A stretch of 49,072 nucleotides of DNA from an uncultured Collinsella sp. (GCA_902493375.1 CABUPH010000015.1:1-49072); one strand, 5' to 3'. Shown: positions 1 to 9,699, numbered from the stretch's first letter. Notes: generated from the letters alone by a model not told the origin. Numbers and translations: made by a program.

Positions 1-1038
1 TACATCGGACTCCCTCCTGGACCCAGATTGGGTCCGAGATTTTGTCCGAGGTCCCGGTGCTACCCCTACGACAATCTGGGCAAGCTGTCGATTGCGGCGC
101 TGCTGCCGTTGCTGTTTGGCGGCAGCATTGGACCGGAGGCCGGCCTGACCGGCGTTATCGCCGGTCTGTGCAGCTGGGTCGGCGACCGCATGCGTCGCTT
201 TGGCGCCGAGTTTAGGGAGCTCACGTTGCTGGGCACCCAGGCTGCCCTGACGGCGCTCTTTACCGCGCCCGTCTTTGGCTTTGTGGCGCCGCTTGCCGGT
301 AGCACCGACGGCCAGGGTGAAGACGCCGACGATGAGTCCGCGTCCGGCGAGATCACCATCAAGCTGCCCAAGGCGCAAAAGACGGTGGTCTACGGTATTG
401 CGATTGCCGGCGGTCTGGGCACCTACCTGCTGCTTGGACAGCTTGTGGGCGGCGGCATGGGCATGCCCAGGTTCGAGTCCGCCGAGGTGGGCAACCTAGA
501 GCTTACCTGGCTCGTCCCTCTGTCGTTGATCGGCACCGTCTGCGGCTGGCTGCACTTTGTCTCTGAGCATGCATGCGAGGCACTGTCCCATGCAATAGGG
601 GAGCGTCCTGTCGTCAAGGCCATGCTGGCCGGTTTGGCACTCGCCATCTGTGGCACGGTCCTGCCCTATACCATGTTTGCCGGCGAGACCCAGGCCGACG
701 TGCTCATGGAAACCTATCTGACCATTCCCGCCGGTGTGCTCATCGCGACCGGTCTTGTTAAGGCTATGCTGACCCCCGCCCTCATCAACCTTGGTTGGCG
801 TGGCGGCCACTTCTTCCCGGTTATCTTCTCGGGTGTGAGCCTGGGCTACGGCCTTGCCATCCTCACCGGCGCCGATCCGGTCTTTTGCGTCGCCGTCTGC
901 ACGGCATCGACGATGGGCGCCGTCATGCGCCAGCCGGTCATGGTCGTGGGCCTGCTGCTCATGTGCTTCCCACTCAAGGGTATCGTCTGCATGATCATCG
1001 CCGCCGGCATTCCGCTGCCCAAGCCGCTGCGCAAGTAG
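1..1038 (+). CDS. ClC-family chloride channel/antiporter, 5' truncated by window edge
   Basis: Membrane protein of the ClC family, which moves chloride (channel or Cl-/H+ exchange) across the cytoplasmic membrane. The frame is open from base 1, so the true start is outside the window. A GSIGPE selectivity-filter motif lies near the start and a GWRGGHFFP segment near residue 260, matching the conserved second-half ClC filter. At least six hydrophobic stretches follow. A 28-residue acidic insert (rich in D/E, about residues 100-125) separates two membrane segments. The family is usually 400 residues or more, so roughly the first quarter is missing. The first ~57 bases encode a Pro/Arg-rich run unlike a ClC helix and contain a 7-bp inverted repeat (bases 18-34), so this end may be a rearrangement or assembly edge; the reliable homology begins around base 58. 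A TTG at base 28 is available but is unlikely to be a native start. Confidence 0.85.
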   Translation, partial: YIGLPPGPRLGPRFCPRSRCYPYDNLGKLSIAALLPLLFGGSIGPEAGLTGVIAGLCSWVGDRMRRFGAEFRELTLLGTQAALTALFTAPVFGFVAPLAGSTDGQGEDADDESASGEITIKLPKAQKTVVYGIAIAGGLGTYLLLGQLVGGGMGMPRFESAEVGNLELTWLVPLSLIGTVCGWLHFVSEHACEALSHAIGERPVVKAMLAGLALAICGTVLPYTMFAGETQADVLMETYLTIPAGVLIATGLVKAMLTPALINLGWRGGHFFPVIFSGVSLGYGLAILTGADPVFCVAVCTASTMGAVMRQPVMVVGLLLMCFPLKGIVCMIIAAGIPLPKPLRK

Positions 1039-1075
1039 CGCGGTTAATCGTGAGTCAACTCCAGAGGGGTACGAG

Positions 1076-1867
1076 ATGATCCTGTACTTTAGCGCGACGG
1101 GGAACAGCGAACATGTGGCGCGTCGCATTGCGGCGGCGACGGACGACAGGGTTATGTCAATTGAGCGTTTTGATGCCGAGGCCTTTCGCCTTGCCTTGGC
1201 GGAAGGTCCCTGCCAACTGGGGTTTGTTGCTCCGGTGTATGCCTGGGGTTTGCCGACGCCGATGATCGAGTTTTTGAAGACCGTCGACCTGTCGGATAGC
1301 GCCGATGCGAACGGTGGCAAGCAGCCCTATACGTTCTATGTTTCGACGTACGGTTCGACGACCGGCCAATCGGCCAAGTTTGCCCGCGATCTGCTGCGCG
1401 AGCGTGGGCTCGAGCTGCATGCGGCGATGAGCGTCAAGATGCCCGATACCTGGACGCCTGTTTTCGACCTATCTGACCCTCAAAAGGTTGAGGGCATCAA
1501 CAGGGCTGCCGAGGCGCAGATCGATGCTGTGATTGAAGCGGTGCGGGAGCGGCGCACGGGCGACATGATGCGCCATCGCGTGCCCCTGTTTGCATCGTGC
1601 GCGTATCACGCGTTTGGGCTGCCGCGCATGCAGCAGACGAGCAAGTTTGCCGTTGATGCTAGCCGTTGCATCGGCTGTGGCTTCTGCGCTAAACGCTGTC
1701 CCATGGTGGCAATTGAGATGCGCGACGGTCTTCCCGTGTGGGCAAAACCGGAGTGCGCCGCCTGTCTCCGTTGTCTGCACTGCTGCCCAAAGTTTGCCAT
1801 CTCACGCGGCAAGCGCACGGCATCCCACGGTCAGTACAGGCATCCCAAGCCAGGTGTGAGGATGTAA
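1076..1867 (+). CDS. EFR1-type flavodoxin-ferredoxin fusion protein
   Basis: Cytoplasmic electron carrier of 263 residues. Residues 1-150 form a flavodoxin-like domain beginning with the FMN phosphate loop SATGNSEH. Residues 198-208 (CIGCGFCAKRC) and 227-237 (CAACLRCLHCC) carry two 4Fe-4S ferredoxin motifs. This arrangement is known as the EFR1 family in anaerobes; electron donor and acceptor are unknown. The start follows an AGAGGGG ribosome site. It is separated from the ClC gene by 37 bases and may be cotranscribed with it. A strong hairpin follows. Confidence 0.88.
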   Translation: MILYFSATGNSEHVARRIAAATDDRVMSIERFDAEAFRLALAEGPCQLGFVAPVYAWGLPTPMIEFLKTVDLSDSADANGGKQPYTFYVSTYGSTTGQSAKFARDLLRERGLELHAAMSVKMPDTWTPVFDLSDPQKVEGINRAAEAQIDAVIEAVRERRTGDMMRHRVPLFASCAYHAFGLPRMQQTSKFAVDASRCIGCGFCAKRCPMVAIEMRDGLPVWAKPECAACLRCLHCCPKFAISRGKRTASHGQYRHPKPGVRM

Positions 1868-1908
1868 CGACTACGGGTCTGCTCTCTAAAAGCTCATGGT
1901 AAGAAACA

Positions 1909-1946
1909 AGCCGCGCGAGGCCGTATGTCTACGGTCTCGCGCGGCT
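1909..1946 (+). terminator. Hairpin terminator after flavodoxin-ferredoxin gene
   Basis: Arms of about 17 bp (AGCCGCGCGAG...CTCGCGCGGCT) close a four-base loop. Only a short T tract follows (GTTAAA), so termination efficiency is uncertain. Confidence 0.7.
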
Positions 1947-2066
1947 GTTAAATGGGTTTATCCTGCGAGCGGGGTGGGCAAGAGGATATCGCCTTGACAT
2001 GAAGGTTTGGTATGGCTGCGGCAAGACGGAGTCATGTTTCGAGGGAGCATTTGGTTGGGGCCTGAA

Positions 2067-2249
2067 TCGAAGGTGAATACTTTTCCGCGAAGTGAACGAG
2101 TAGATTTGGACCCCTGGAGCATGCGCACTTTTTTCGAATAAAACCGCAGGTTTTTAAGACAAAACCGCAGGAATTGGGTCATTAAAAATGTCGATGATTC
2201 GGGGGTCCAATTTAGCTCGTTCACTTCGCGGAAAAGTATTCACCTTCGA
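2067..2249. repeat. 183-bp inverted-repeat element with internal direct repeats
   Basis: A perfect 34-bp inverted repeat occupies 2067-2100 and 2216-2249, and pairing continues imperfectly to 48 bp per arm (2067-2114 and 2202-2249) through a GGACCCC block. Between the arms the 11-mer AAAACCGCAGG occurs twice, at 2140-2150 and 2161-2171, 21 bp apart. The interior is AT-richer than the surroundings. The arms could make a very long cruciform or RNA hairpin, or be ends of a non-autonomous (MITE-like) element. No clear target-site duplication was seen. The rest of the 1868-2378 gap holds only the flanking hairpins. Confidence 0.85.
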
Positions 2250-2316
2250 TATGCTGTCGGCTTCTTTCTGGTTGCCAGAAACTAGCCGGCATGTCGTGAA
2301 GGGCGGCGGCGACATT

Positions 2317-2357
2317 GTGGCCACCTCACCTCATCTTATAAATGAGTGGGGTGCCAC
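2317..2357 (-). terminator. Possible terminator of the GntR-ABC operon
   Basis: Imperfect inverted repeat (GTGGC...GCCAC ends, ATGAG/CTCAT inner part) 20 bases beyond the permease stop. There is no T run on the minus strand, so this call is weak. Confidence 0.35.
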
Positions 2358-2378
2358 CTAAATTTCTTCAGCCGTCGC

Positions 2379-3077
2379 TTACAAGTCGCGTGCTCGATAA
2401 ACCTTGGTGCTGACAGCGCAGCTGATTGCACATAGCGCGAGGGCCAGCACGGCAATTCCTGCGCACAGGCAGCCCAGAACGGCAGGATCGGGATTCGCTC
2501 CGGCAATCGACATGAGCCAGTTGCTGATGGGGTTGGAGGAGCTCAGCGTTGCCATGGCAAGGCACCCGAGCAGGGCAAACAGGCCAACGGATAGGCGCAG
2601 CGCCTCCATGTGTCCAAAGCGAAAGAACAGCGGCTGCGCCAAAAACACCATCATGAGGGAGATGAGCATCGATGCTGCCGAGGCTATTGCGATCTCAAAG
2701 ACGGTCTGTCCTGTCGAGGGGATACCCGCGCTGTTGAAAAGCGGGATAGAGACGATGCCCAGAAGCGCGGCGACGCATGCCATGACGACCGAGAAGACAA
2801 CGATGCACAGGTAGCGTGCGCAAATAATGTCTTTGCGCGAGAAGGGCAACATTGCTCGATAACGCTCCCAGCCGTTTTGGTTATCGTAGCCAGCTAGCGA
2901 GTTCATGATTATGATGGGCGACATTGCGCTGGCCGCACAGGCGCCGGCGCTCATGCCGGAATCGCCGTCTGTCGCGTTGGCAAGGGTCAATACGACGAAT
3001 ATGAACAGGCCGACGCCCGCGATGCTCGGGATGAGCGTGCGAACGATGGCGAGCTCGGACATAAAGGCACGTTTCAT
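2379..3077 (-). CDS. ABC-2 type transporter permease
   Basis: Integral membrane subunit of 232 residues with about six hydrophobic helices, including an N-terminal one at residues 14-33, and an ABC-2-like architecture. It should pair with the ATPase encoded immediately upstream: the two genes overlap by four bases in an ATGA arrangement, showing translational coupling. Exporters of this GntR-linked type handle peptides, antibiotics or lipids in Firmicutes (YtrABCDEF, BcrAB-like), but the substrate cannot be read from the sequence. Confidence 0.8.
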   Translation of the reverse strand: MKRAFMSELAIVRTLIPSIAGVGLFIFVVLTLANATDGDSGMSAGACAASAMSPIIIMNSLAGYDNQNGWERYRAMLPFSRKDIICARYLCIVVFSVVMACVAALLGIVSIPLFNSAGIPSTGQTVFEIAIASAASMLISLMMVFLAQPLFFRFGHMEALRLSVGLFALLGCLAMATLSSSNPISNWLMSIAGANPDPAVLGCLCAGIAVLALALCAISCAVSTKVYRARDL

Positions 3078-3955
3078 TTCGAAGCCCCTTTCAGCATGAG
3101 GCGCAGATAGTCATCAACGGTTGCCCGATCGCAGGGAATCTCGGGGAAGGCCTCGAGCGTTTCGCGACGGTTGGGCACGAGCACGTCCACGCTATAGGCG
3201 TGGTGGACGGCACGGGCGCCTTCGACGCAAGCCATAAGCTCGGCGGCCTGCGCTTGGGTGCAGTGGGCGATGCCAGCGCGGTCGGTAATGTCCTCGCGCG
3301 GCAGGTCAAATACAATCGAGCCGTTATCGATGCAGATGACGCGGTCGGCGGCGCGATCGAGGTCGGACGTAATGTGGCTCGAGAGCAGCACGCTGCGCTG
3401 ACCGTCGGAAACAAAGGCAAGCAGCTCATCAAGCAGTTCCTCGCGTGCCATGGGATCGAGGCCCGCGGTGGCTTCGTCCAAAACGAGCAGTTCGGCCTTG
3501 TGACTGAGTGCGCAGACAAGTTGCAGCTTCATGCCCATACCGCGGGAGAGGTCCTTGACCTTTGCCTTGGGATCGAGGCCAAATCGGTTGATGAGGCTAG
3601 CGAAGGTGTCATGGCTCCAGGTGGGGTACGCCGGGCTTACGAGTGCCTCAACTTCGGTCACCTTGAGCGTGGAAGGGAAGGGACACGTGTCCAGCACGAG
3701 GCCGACACGGGCGCGTAGACAACGCTGTGTCTCATCGGGCGCGTCGGCGCCACAGCGCTGCCCAAACAGGTGCACCTCGCCGGCATCGAGCTTTATAAGT
3801 CCGAGCGCGGCTCGAATCGTCGTTGTTTTGCCAGCGCCATTTGCGCCCACAAAGCCAACGATCTGGCCGGGCTCCACAGCGAACGTGACATCACGCAGTG
3901 AAAAGCGGTCGCTTACAGTGCGTGAGATGCCTTTGAGTTCTAAAAGGTTTTGCAT
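3074..3955 (-). CDS. ABC transporter ATP-binding protein
   Basis: ATPase subunit of 293 residues. Visible motifs are Walker A GANGAGKTT (about residue 38), a variant signature LSRGM, and Walker B LLVLDEATAGLDP. The C-terminal ~70 residues beyond the nucleotide-binding domain resemble the extension of BcrA/YtrB-type ATPases. The start follows GAAAGG. It is the middle gene of a gntR-ATPase-permease operon, 23 bases downstream of the regulator. Confidence 0.9.
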   Translation of the reverse strand: MQNLLELKGISRTVSDRFSLRDVTFAVEPGQIVGFVGANGAGKTTTIRAALGLIKLDAGEVHLFGQRCGADAPDETQRCLRARVGLVLDTCPFPSTLKVTEVEALVSPAYPTWSHDTFASLINRFGLDPKAKVKDLSRGMGMKLQLVCALSHKAELLVLDEATAGLDPMAREELLDELLAFVSDGQRSVLLSSHITSDLDRAADRVICIDNGSIVFDLPREDITDRAGIAHCTQAQAAELMACVEGARAVHHAYSVDVLVPNRRETLEAFPEIPCDRATVDDYLRLMLKGASK

Positions 3956-3978
3956 GGTATAGCCTTTCTTGCAGATGG

Positions 3979-4359
3979 CTACTGCATGGTTTCGGGGGCT
4001 ACGAGGTCGAGCATCTCGTGCAGCTTGTCGCGCGTGACGCCCAGGGCTTCGGCTTGGCTCGCCGCCTGCGTAAGCAGCTCTTCGATATGGCAGAGCTGGT
4101 TTTCACGCAAGAGTTCTTGGTTGCCGTCGGCAACAAAACAGCCCTTGCCCTGCATGGTGCAGATAAAGCCGAGTTGCTCCAGATCGGCGTAGGCGCGCTT
4201 GGTGGTGATGACGCTCACGCCCAGGTCGCTCGCGAGTGCGCGGATGCTGGGGAGTTTGGCTCCCGCAGCGAGCGCTCCCGATAAGATCTGAGCTTTGACT
4301 TGCGAGGTTATCTGCTCGTAGATGGGTTTATCACTCGAATTGGATAGGATAATGTCCAC
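3979..4359 (-). CDS. GntR-family (YtrA-like) transcriptional regulator
   Basis: Short 126-residue regulator: a GntR winged helix at about residues 10-75 (PIYEQI, LPSIRALASDLGVS, TTKRAYADLEQLGF) plus a small C-terminal helical tail, as in the YtrA subfamily. The start is GTG at 4359, preceded by AAGGAG with 7-base spacing. YtrA-type proteins repress their own operon together with the ABC genes; the same is inferred here because a 9-bp inverted repeat sits just upstream of the start. Confidence 0.88.
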   Translation of the reverse strand: MDIILSNSSDKPIYEQITSQVKAQILSGALAAGAKLPSIRALASDLGVSVITTKRAYADLEQLGFICTMQGKGCFVADGNQELLRENQLCHIEELLTQAASQAEALGVTRDKLHEMLDLVAPETMQ

Positions 4360-4386
4360 AGCGGCTCCTTAGCTGATGGGCTACAC

Positions 4387-4420
4387 GTGTATATAACCGG
4401 TAAGCACAGTATATATACAC
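4387..4420 (-). promoter_or_regulatory. Candidate operator of the GntR-ABC operon
   Basis: Perfect 9-bp inverted repeat GTGTATATA (4387-4395) and TATATACAC (4412-4420) with a 16-bp spacer, 28 bases upstream of the GTG start. The GTGTA/TACAC halves are of the type bound by YtrA-like regulators; binding here is inferred. Confidence 0.5.
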
Positions 4421-4470
4421 TATGCACAGTTACGCAAGAGGTAAGTAGGGATTGTCCGCCCGTTCATTCA

Positions 4471-4605
4471 TCTCAATCTGTAACAGATGGACCCGTTTTG
4501 AGTGGCTAGATGTTACAGATCGAGATCTTTCTGGGACGCCCATCCGTTTGTCTCGATCTGTAACAGGTAGAGGTTCAAAACCCGTCTAGATGTTACAGAT
4601 TGAGA
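4471..4605. repeat. Twin 55-bp hairpins in 80-bp tandem
   Basis: Two consecutive hairpins with nearly the same 15-bp arms: TCTCAATCTGTAACA (4471-4485) with TGTTACAGATCGAGA (4511-4525), and TCTCGATCTGTAACA (4551-4565) with TGTTACAGATTGAGA (4591-4605). Each has a 25-base loop ending in CTAGA. The arm position that is A in one left arm is G in the other, and the right arms are swapped the same way. They fill the gap between the GntR promoter and prfC. Confidence 0.85.
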
Positions 4606-4749
4606 TAAACTGCTGCGGAGTGCCGCCATCGACGGCTACCCAGGCCCCAACTGATGAATTTGTCCTGATAGGCGCCCTAGAGCGGGATTTCGCGGCTACA
4701 ATAGTGCGGTTACAACGACGTAATGCACTCAATGCAAGAAAGGATCCGC

Positions 4750-6363
<1,614 letters not shown>

Positions 6364-6368
6364 CGCAT

Positions 6369-6404
6369 CGGCGCGGTGGTCCTGCGGGGCTGCCGCGCCG
6401 TTTG
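6369..6404 (+). terminator. Terminator after prfC
   Basis: CGGCGCGG and CCGCGCCG arms around a 16-base loop, followed by TTTGCTTG. Confidence 0.65.
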
Positions 6405-6405
6405 C

Positions 6406-6434
6406 TTGCCTGATGCCGCGTGAGCGGCTATCAT
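6406..6434 (+). promoter_or_regulatory. Likely sigma-70-type promoter of the VUT transporter gene
   Basis: TTGCCT (6406-6411) and TATCAT (6429-6434) are separated by 17 bp. Transcription from here would give an ~80-base leader before the ATG at 6520. Confidence 0.5.
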
Positions 6435-6463
6435 ACCCACCGTCGTCTCAAGACCGGGGCGTC

Positions 6464-6513
6464 CGAGCAGTTCGGGTCCGATATCCTGCTCGTTAAACCT
6501 AAAACCAAAGGAG
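6464..6513 (+). promoter_or_regulatory. Candidate preQ1-like pseudoknot leader
   Basis: A 7-bp stem CGAGCAG/CTGCTCG (6464-6470, 6486-6492) encloses a 15-base loop with TTCGGGTCC. It is followed by an A/C-rich tail (TTAAACCTAAAACC) leading straight into AAAGGAG. The loop can pair with the tail or with the ribosome site, as in H-type preQ1-I riboswitches, whose class often precedes VUT transporters. The fit to the preQ1-I consensus is only partial. Confidence 0.4.
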
Positions 6514-6519
6514 TACATA

Positions 6520-7242
6520 ATGATCAAGAAGGTCATGGAGGACTATAAGGTCCTGTTGCGGAGCATTCCCGCGGCAACGGTTTCGCTGTTTTTCGTGAGC
6601 GTCATCATGATGAACCTGCTGGCCAACAAAGAGCTCATCAGCCTGCCGTATCTGGCACTCGACTGCGGCTTTGTGGTGAGCTGGGTCTCGTTTTTGTGCC
6701 AGGACATGATCTGCAAGCGCTTTGGCGCCAAGGCATCCATTAAAATCTCTATCCTCGCACTGGCGGTCAACCTCGCCGTGAGCCTGTGCTTTTGGGCATG
6801 TTCGCTCACGCCCGGCATGTGGGGCGCCTACTACGACACGGGCATGATCGAGGTCAACACCGCCCTTAACGCCACCATCGGCGGCACCTGGTACGTGGTG
6901 CTGGGCTCTTCGCTGGCAATGCTCGTTTCTGCCGTGGTTAACTCCACGCTCAACCAGTCGCTCGGTCGTATGCTCAAGAAGAATAACTTTGCGAGCTTTG
7001 CCTTCCGCTCCTACGTGTCCACGGGTGTTGGCCAGTTTATCGACAACTTGGTCTTCGCCATCGTGGTGAGCCATACGTTCTTTGGTTGGACCTGGGTGCA
7101 GGTCCTTATGTGCTCGCTGACCGGCGCTGTCGCCGAGCTGCTGTGCGAGGTCTTCCTGAGCCCCGTGGGCTACAAGGTCGTGCGCGGCTGGGAGCGCGAG
7201 AATGTGGGCTCCGAGTATCTCGAGCGCCACGCAACCGCCTAA
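6520..7242 (+). CDS. VUT-family transporter (putative queuosine-precursor importer)
   Basis: Integral membrane protein of 240 residues with about six helices, of the VUT family (DUF165/YhhQ). Characteristic features are the NLLANK segment at the end of the first helix, the acidic/Arg-containing CQDMICKRFG turn, and the conserved GQFIDNLVFA helix. Characterised members import queuosine precursors (preQ0, preQ1 or queuine) for tRNA modification; that substrate is an inference here, supported by a possible preQ1-like leader. AAAGGAG precedes the start. The SDR gene begins 9 bases downstream, so the two probably form an operon. Confidence 0.82.
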   Translation: MIKKVMEDYKVLLRSIPAATVSLFFVSVIMMNLLANKELISLPYLALDCGFVVSWVSFLCQDMICKRFGAKASIKISILALAVNLAVSLCFWACSLTPGMWGAYYDTGMIEVNTALNATIGGTWYVVLGSSLAMLVSAVVNSTLNQSLGRMLKKNNFASFAFRSYVSTGVGQFIDNLVFAIVVSHTFFGWTWVQVLMCSLTGAVAELLCEVFLSPVGYKVVRGWERENVGSEYLERHATA

Positions 7243-7251
7243 GGAGCAAGT

Positions 7252-7932
7252 ATGCGGGTTTTGATCACGGGTGCTTCGGGCGGTATCGGAGCCGCGTGCG
7301 TGCAGCGCTTTTTGGACGAGGGCCACGAGGTCGTGGGCTTTGATCTTTTGCCGGCGGCGATCGAACACGAGCGCTACCGCCATCTGATCGTTGATGTCCG
7401 CGAGCCGGGCTCGTTTCCAGGTGACCTTGAGCCTCAGGTAATCGTGAACGTTGCCGGTACGCAGGATTCGGCCGACGATATCGCTGCCAACCTGTGTGGC
7501 ACCATCAACGTGACCGAGCGCTACGCCTTTGTGGGGGAGGGGCTTGCTGCCAAGCCGGCGCCAGCTATCAAATCCGTGGTCAATGTGGGGTCGGCGAGCG
7601 GGCATACGGGATCGGAGTTCCCCGCCTATGCTGCCAGCAAGGGCGGCGTTATCGCCTACACCAAGAACCTTGCAAACCGCCTGGCGCCGCAAGCCATCGC
7701 CAACAGTGTGGACCCGGGCGGCGTTATCACGCCGCTCAACCGTTGCGTGATGGAAGACGAGCACCTGTGGAACCAGATTATGGAGCTCACGCCGCTTAAG
7801 CGTTGGGCCACCGCCCAGGAGATCGCCGAGTGGATCTACTTTGTGGGCGTGACCAACCGGTTTATGACCGGGCAGAGCCTGCTGATCGATGGCGGCGAGG
7901 CCGGCCGCACACAATTTATTTGGCCCGAATAG
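7252..7932 (+). CDS. SDR-family NAD(P)-dependent oxidoreductase
   Basis: Short-chain dehydrogenase of 226 residues with the cofactor loop TGASGGIG (residues 6-13), NVAG at about 66-69, catalytic Ser in NVGSASG (111-117), and Tyr126/Lys130 of the YxxxK motif. It resembles FabG-like 3-oxoacyl-ACP reductases and sugar-alcohol dehydrogenases; the substrate is not identifiable. Second gene of a likely operon with the VUT transporter; a strong terminator follows. Confidence 0.88.
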   Translation: MRVLITGASGGIGAACVQRFLDEGHEVVGFDLLPAAIEHERYRHLIVDVREPGSFPGDLEPQVIVNVAGTQDSADDIAANLCGTINVTERYAFVGEGLAAKPAPAIKSVVNVGSASGHTGSEFPAYAASKGGVIAYTKNLANRLAPQAIANSVDPGGVITPLNRCVMEDEHLWNQIMELTPLKRWATAQEIAEWIYFVGVTNRFMTGQSLLIDGGEAGRTQFIWPE

Positions 7933-7933
7933 G

Positions 7934-7969
7934 AAACGCGCCCGATGGAAAGCCGTCGGGCGCGTTTTT
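7934..7969 (+). terminator. Rho-independent terminator after SDR gene
   Basis: AACGCGCCCGA / TCGGGCGCGTT stem with a 9-10-base loop and five Ts. It also lies at the 3' end of the convergent ung gene. Confidence 0.85.
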
Positions 7970-7982
7970 GATGTATCGATTT

Positions 7983-8708
7983 TTAGTCGAGGCAAGTCCA
8001 GTTGACGGGGGTCGAGCCGTGTTGTTCGAGTAGCCGATTGGCAGCGGAGAAGGGGCGCGACCCCATAAAGGCGGGGAGTTCTGCCGTGGCACGGTTGGCC
8101 GAAAGCGGCGAGGGGTGCGTAGAGGCCAGGCAGAACTTGCCGGTTGCCTTGCCCGCGCCGGTAGCGGCGAGCTTGCCTTCGACCATCTGCTGGGCAAAGC
8201 GGCCCCATGCCAAAAAGACTACCGGCTGGGGCAGCTGACAGCAGCGTTCGATAACGTAGTCGGTGAGCGTGCTCCAGCCCAGTTTGGCGTGCGAGTTGGC
8301 GGCATGCTCGCGCACGGTGAGCGTGGTGTTGAGGAGCAGGACGCCCTGCTGTGCCCATGGGGTTAGGTCTCCCGTGGCGGGAATGGGGCAACCCAGATCG
8401 GCTTTGAGTTCCTTATAGATGTTGCGCAGGCTCGGCGGCAACTTGGTTTGCGTCGCGGGGACCGAGAACGACAGCCCCATGGCCTGGTTGGGTCCGTGAT
8501 AGGGGTCTTGACCCAAGATGACAACTTTGACCTGGTCGGCCGGGGTGTAGGCGAGGGCATTGAGGATGTCGTCTTGTGCCGGGTAGATAGTCTGCTCGGC
8601 ACGCAAAAGGGCGATGCGCTCGAGCAGCTGGTTCGTAGTGTCACGTACCGGCTGCGGCGCATCGCTCAACCAAGTTGCTATGTTGCGGTCGCGGGTTACG
8701 GTGTCCAT
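7983..8708 (-). CDS. ung: Uracil-DNA glycosylase
   Basis: Family 1 uracil-DNA glycosylase, 241 residues, which excises uracil from DNA in base-excision repair. The catalytic water-activating motif GQDPYHG (residues 66-72, Asp68) and the HPSPLSANR minor-groove loop near residue 200 are both intact. AAAGGAG precedes the ATG. Convergent with the SDR gene. Confidence 0.96.
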   Translation of the reverse strand: MDTVTRDRNIATWLSDAPQPVRDTTNQLLERIALLRAEQTIYPAQDDILNALAYTPADQVKVVILGQDPYHGPNQAMGLSFSVPATQTKLPPSLRNIYKELKADLGCPIPATGDLTPWAQQGVLLLNTTLTVREHAANSHAKLGWSTLTDYVIERCCQLPQPVVFLAWGRFAQQMVEGKLAATGAGKATGKFCLASTHPSPLSANRATAELPAFMGSRPFSAANRLLEQHGSTPVNWTCLD

Positions 8709-8796
8709 GGGGCTCCTTTATGGCAGATGCTCTGTTGGCATCTATTGTAAAGGCGCACCGGTTGCCTTTATGCCGCGGCAGTATAAGGAGTGGGGT

Positions 8797-9699
8797 CTAC
8801 GAGACGCGCTCGGGCGCTCCTGCCATGCGAGCCTGTCCATGTGCACGGAGGCGCGGAAGCTCGACGGTTGCCACCATGACGCCGGTGAGGATGAGGGTGG
8901 CGCCAAAGAAGGCGATGGGGCCTAGGACCTCGCCGACCAAGAAGAACGAAAAGACGGCGGAGCAGACTGGCTCGAGCGAGAAGGCGAAGCCGGTGGTCTC
9001 GGCGGGCACGTGGGGCTGCACGAGCGTCTGGGTGATAAAGCCGTAGGCAGAGCAAATGAGTGCGAGCGCGACAACAACCACGATCTCGCTGGGCGTACTG
9101 GGAAGTGTGAAACCGCCAAAGACGCATGCGGCAATGCCCGAGAACAGGCCGCCAAAGCCCAGCTGCCAAACGCCCAGGGACAGCGGATCGACTTCTTCGA
9201 CAAAGCGCTTCGCCACAATGATATGTCCAGCGTAGACAAAGGCGGAGAGCAGCATGATGAGCGCGCCCGGGTTCAGGCTGGTAAAGTCGGCGCCCGAGAG
9301 CAGCAGCATGCCGCAGGTGACGATGGCGGTGCCGACGAGCACCTTGCGCTCGGGGGCGCGGCGCAGCAGGGCAGCGTTGGCAAACGGCACGATCACGACC
9401 GTCAGGCTCTGTAAAAAGCCGGCGGTGGAGGCGGAGGTGAGGCTGGAGCCCAGGCACATGCAAGTGAGCTCGGTTGCCATAATGGCGCCGATGATGGCGG
9501 CGCGGACCATAAGGTCGCGGTTGATGCGGAACGCGCGCTTGTGGAAGAGCAGCAGGCAGGCCACAAAGGCGATGATGCAGCGCAACGCAACGATGCTCGT
9601 GGCGTTCATGCTGTCCATGCCGATCTTCATGAGGGGGTACGAAAAGCCCCATGCGACGGGAACGGAAAATGAGAGCGCGATTGCTTTTTTGCGATCCAT
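8797..9699 (-). CDS. EamA/DMT-family transporter
   Basis: Ten-helix drug/metabolite-type transporter of 300 residues made of two EamA repeats (about 5-140 and 150-285). Members export amino acids, nucleosides or other metabolites; the substrate is unknown. AAAAGGAG precedes the start. The gene diverges from a LysR regulator across a 157-bp gap, a classic arrangement in which the regulator controls the exporter. Confidence 0.85.
   Translation of the reverse strand: MDRKKAIALSFSVPVAWGFSYPLMKIGMDSMNATSIVALRCIIAFVACLLLFHKRAFRINRDLMVRAAIIGAIMATELTCMCLGSSLTSASTAGFLQSLTVVIVPFANAALLRRAPERKVLVGTAIVTCGMLLLSGADFTSLNPGALIMLLSAFVYAGHIIVAKRFVEEVDPLSLGVWQLGFGGLFSGIAACVFGGFTLPSTPSEIVVVVALALICSAYGFITQTLVQPHVPAETTGFAFSLEPVCSAVFSFFLVGEVLGPIAFFGATLILTGVMVATVELPRLRAHGQARMAGAPERVS

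Noticed and set aside
1958..2224. 88-codon minus-strand frame through the inverted-repeat element
   Set aside because: Its coding appearance comes from the repeat itself; no ribosome site and no recognisable domain.
4471..4605. Possible CRISPR mini-array
   Set aside because: Only two units, each an inverted repeat with a loop, 80-bp period, and no cas genes in the window.
6499..8391. 630-codon minus-strand open frame across three genes
   Set aside because: Spans the VUT and SDR genes in antisense and part of ung out of frame; low-complexity composition typical of GC-rich shadow frames.
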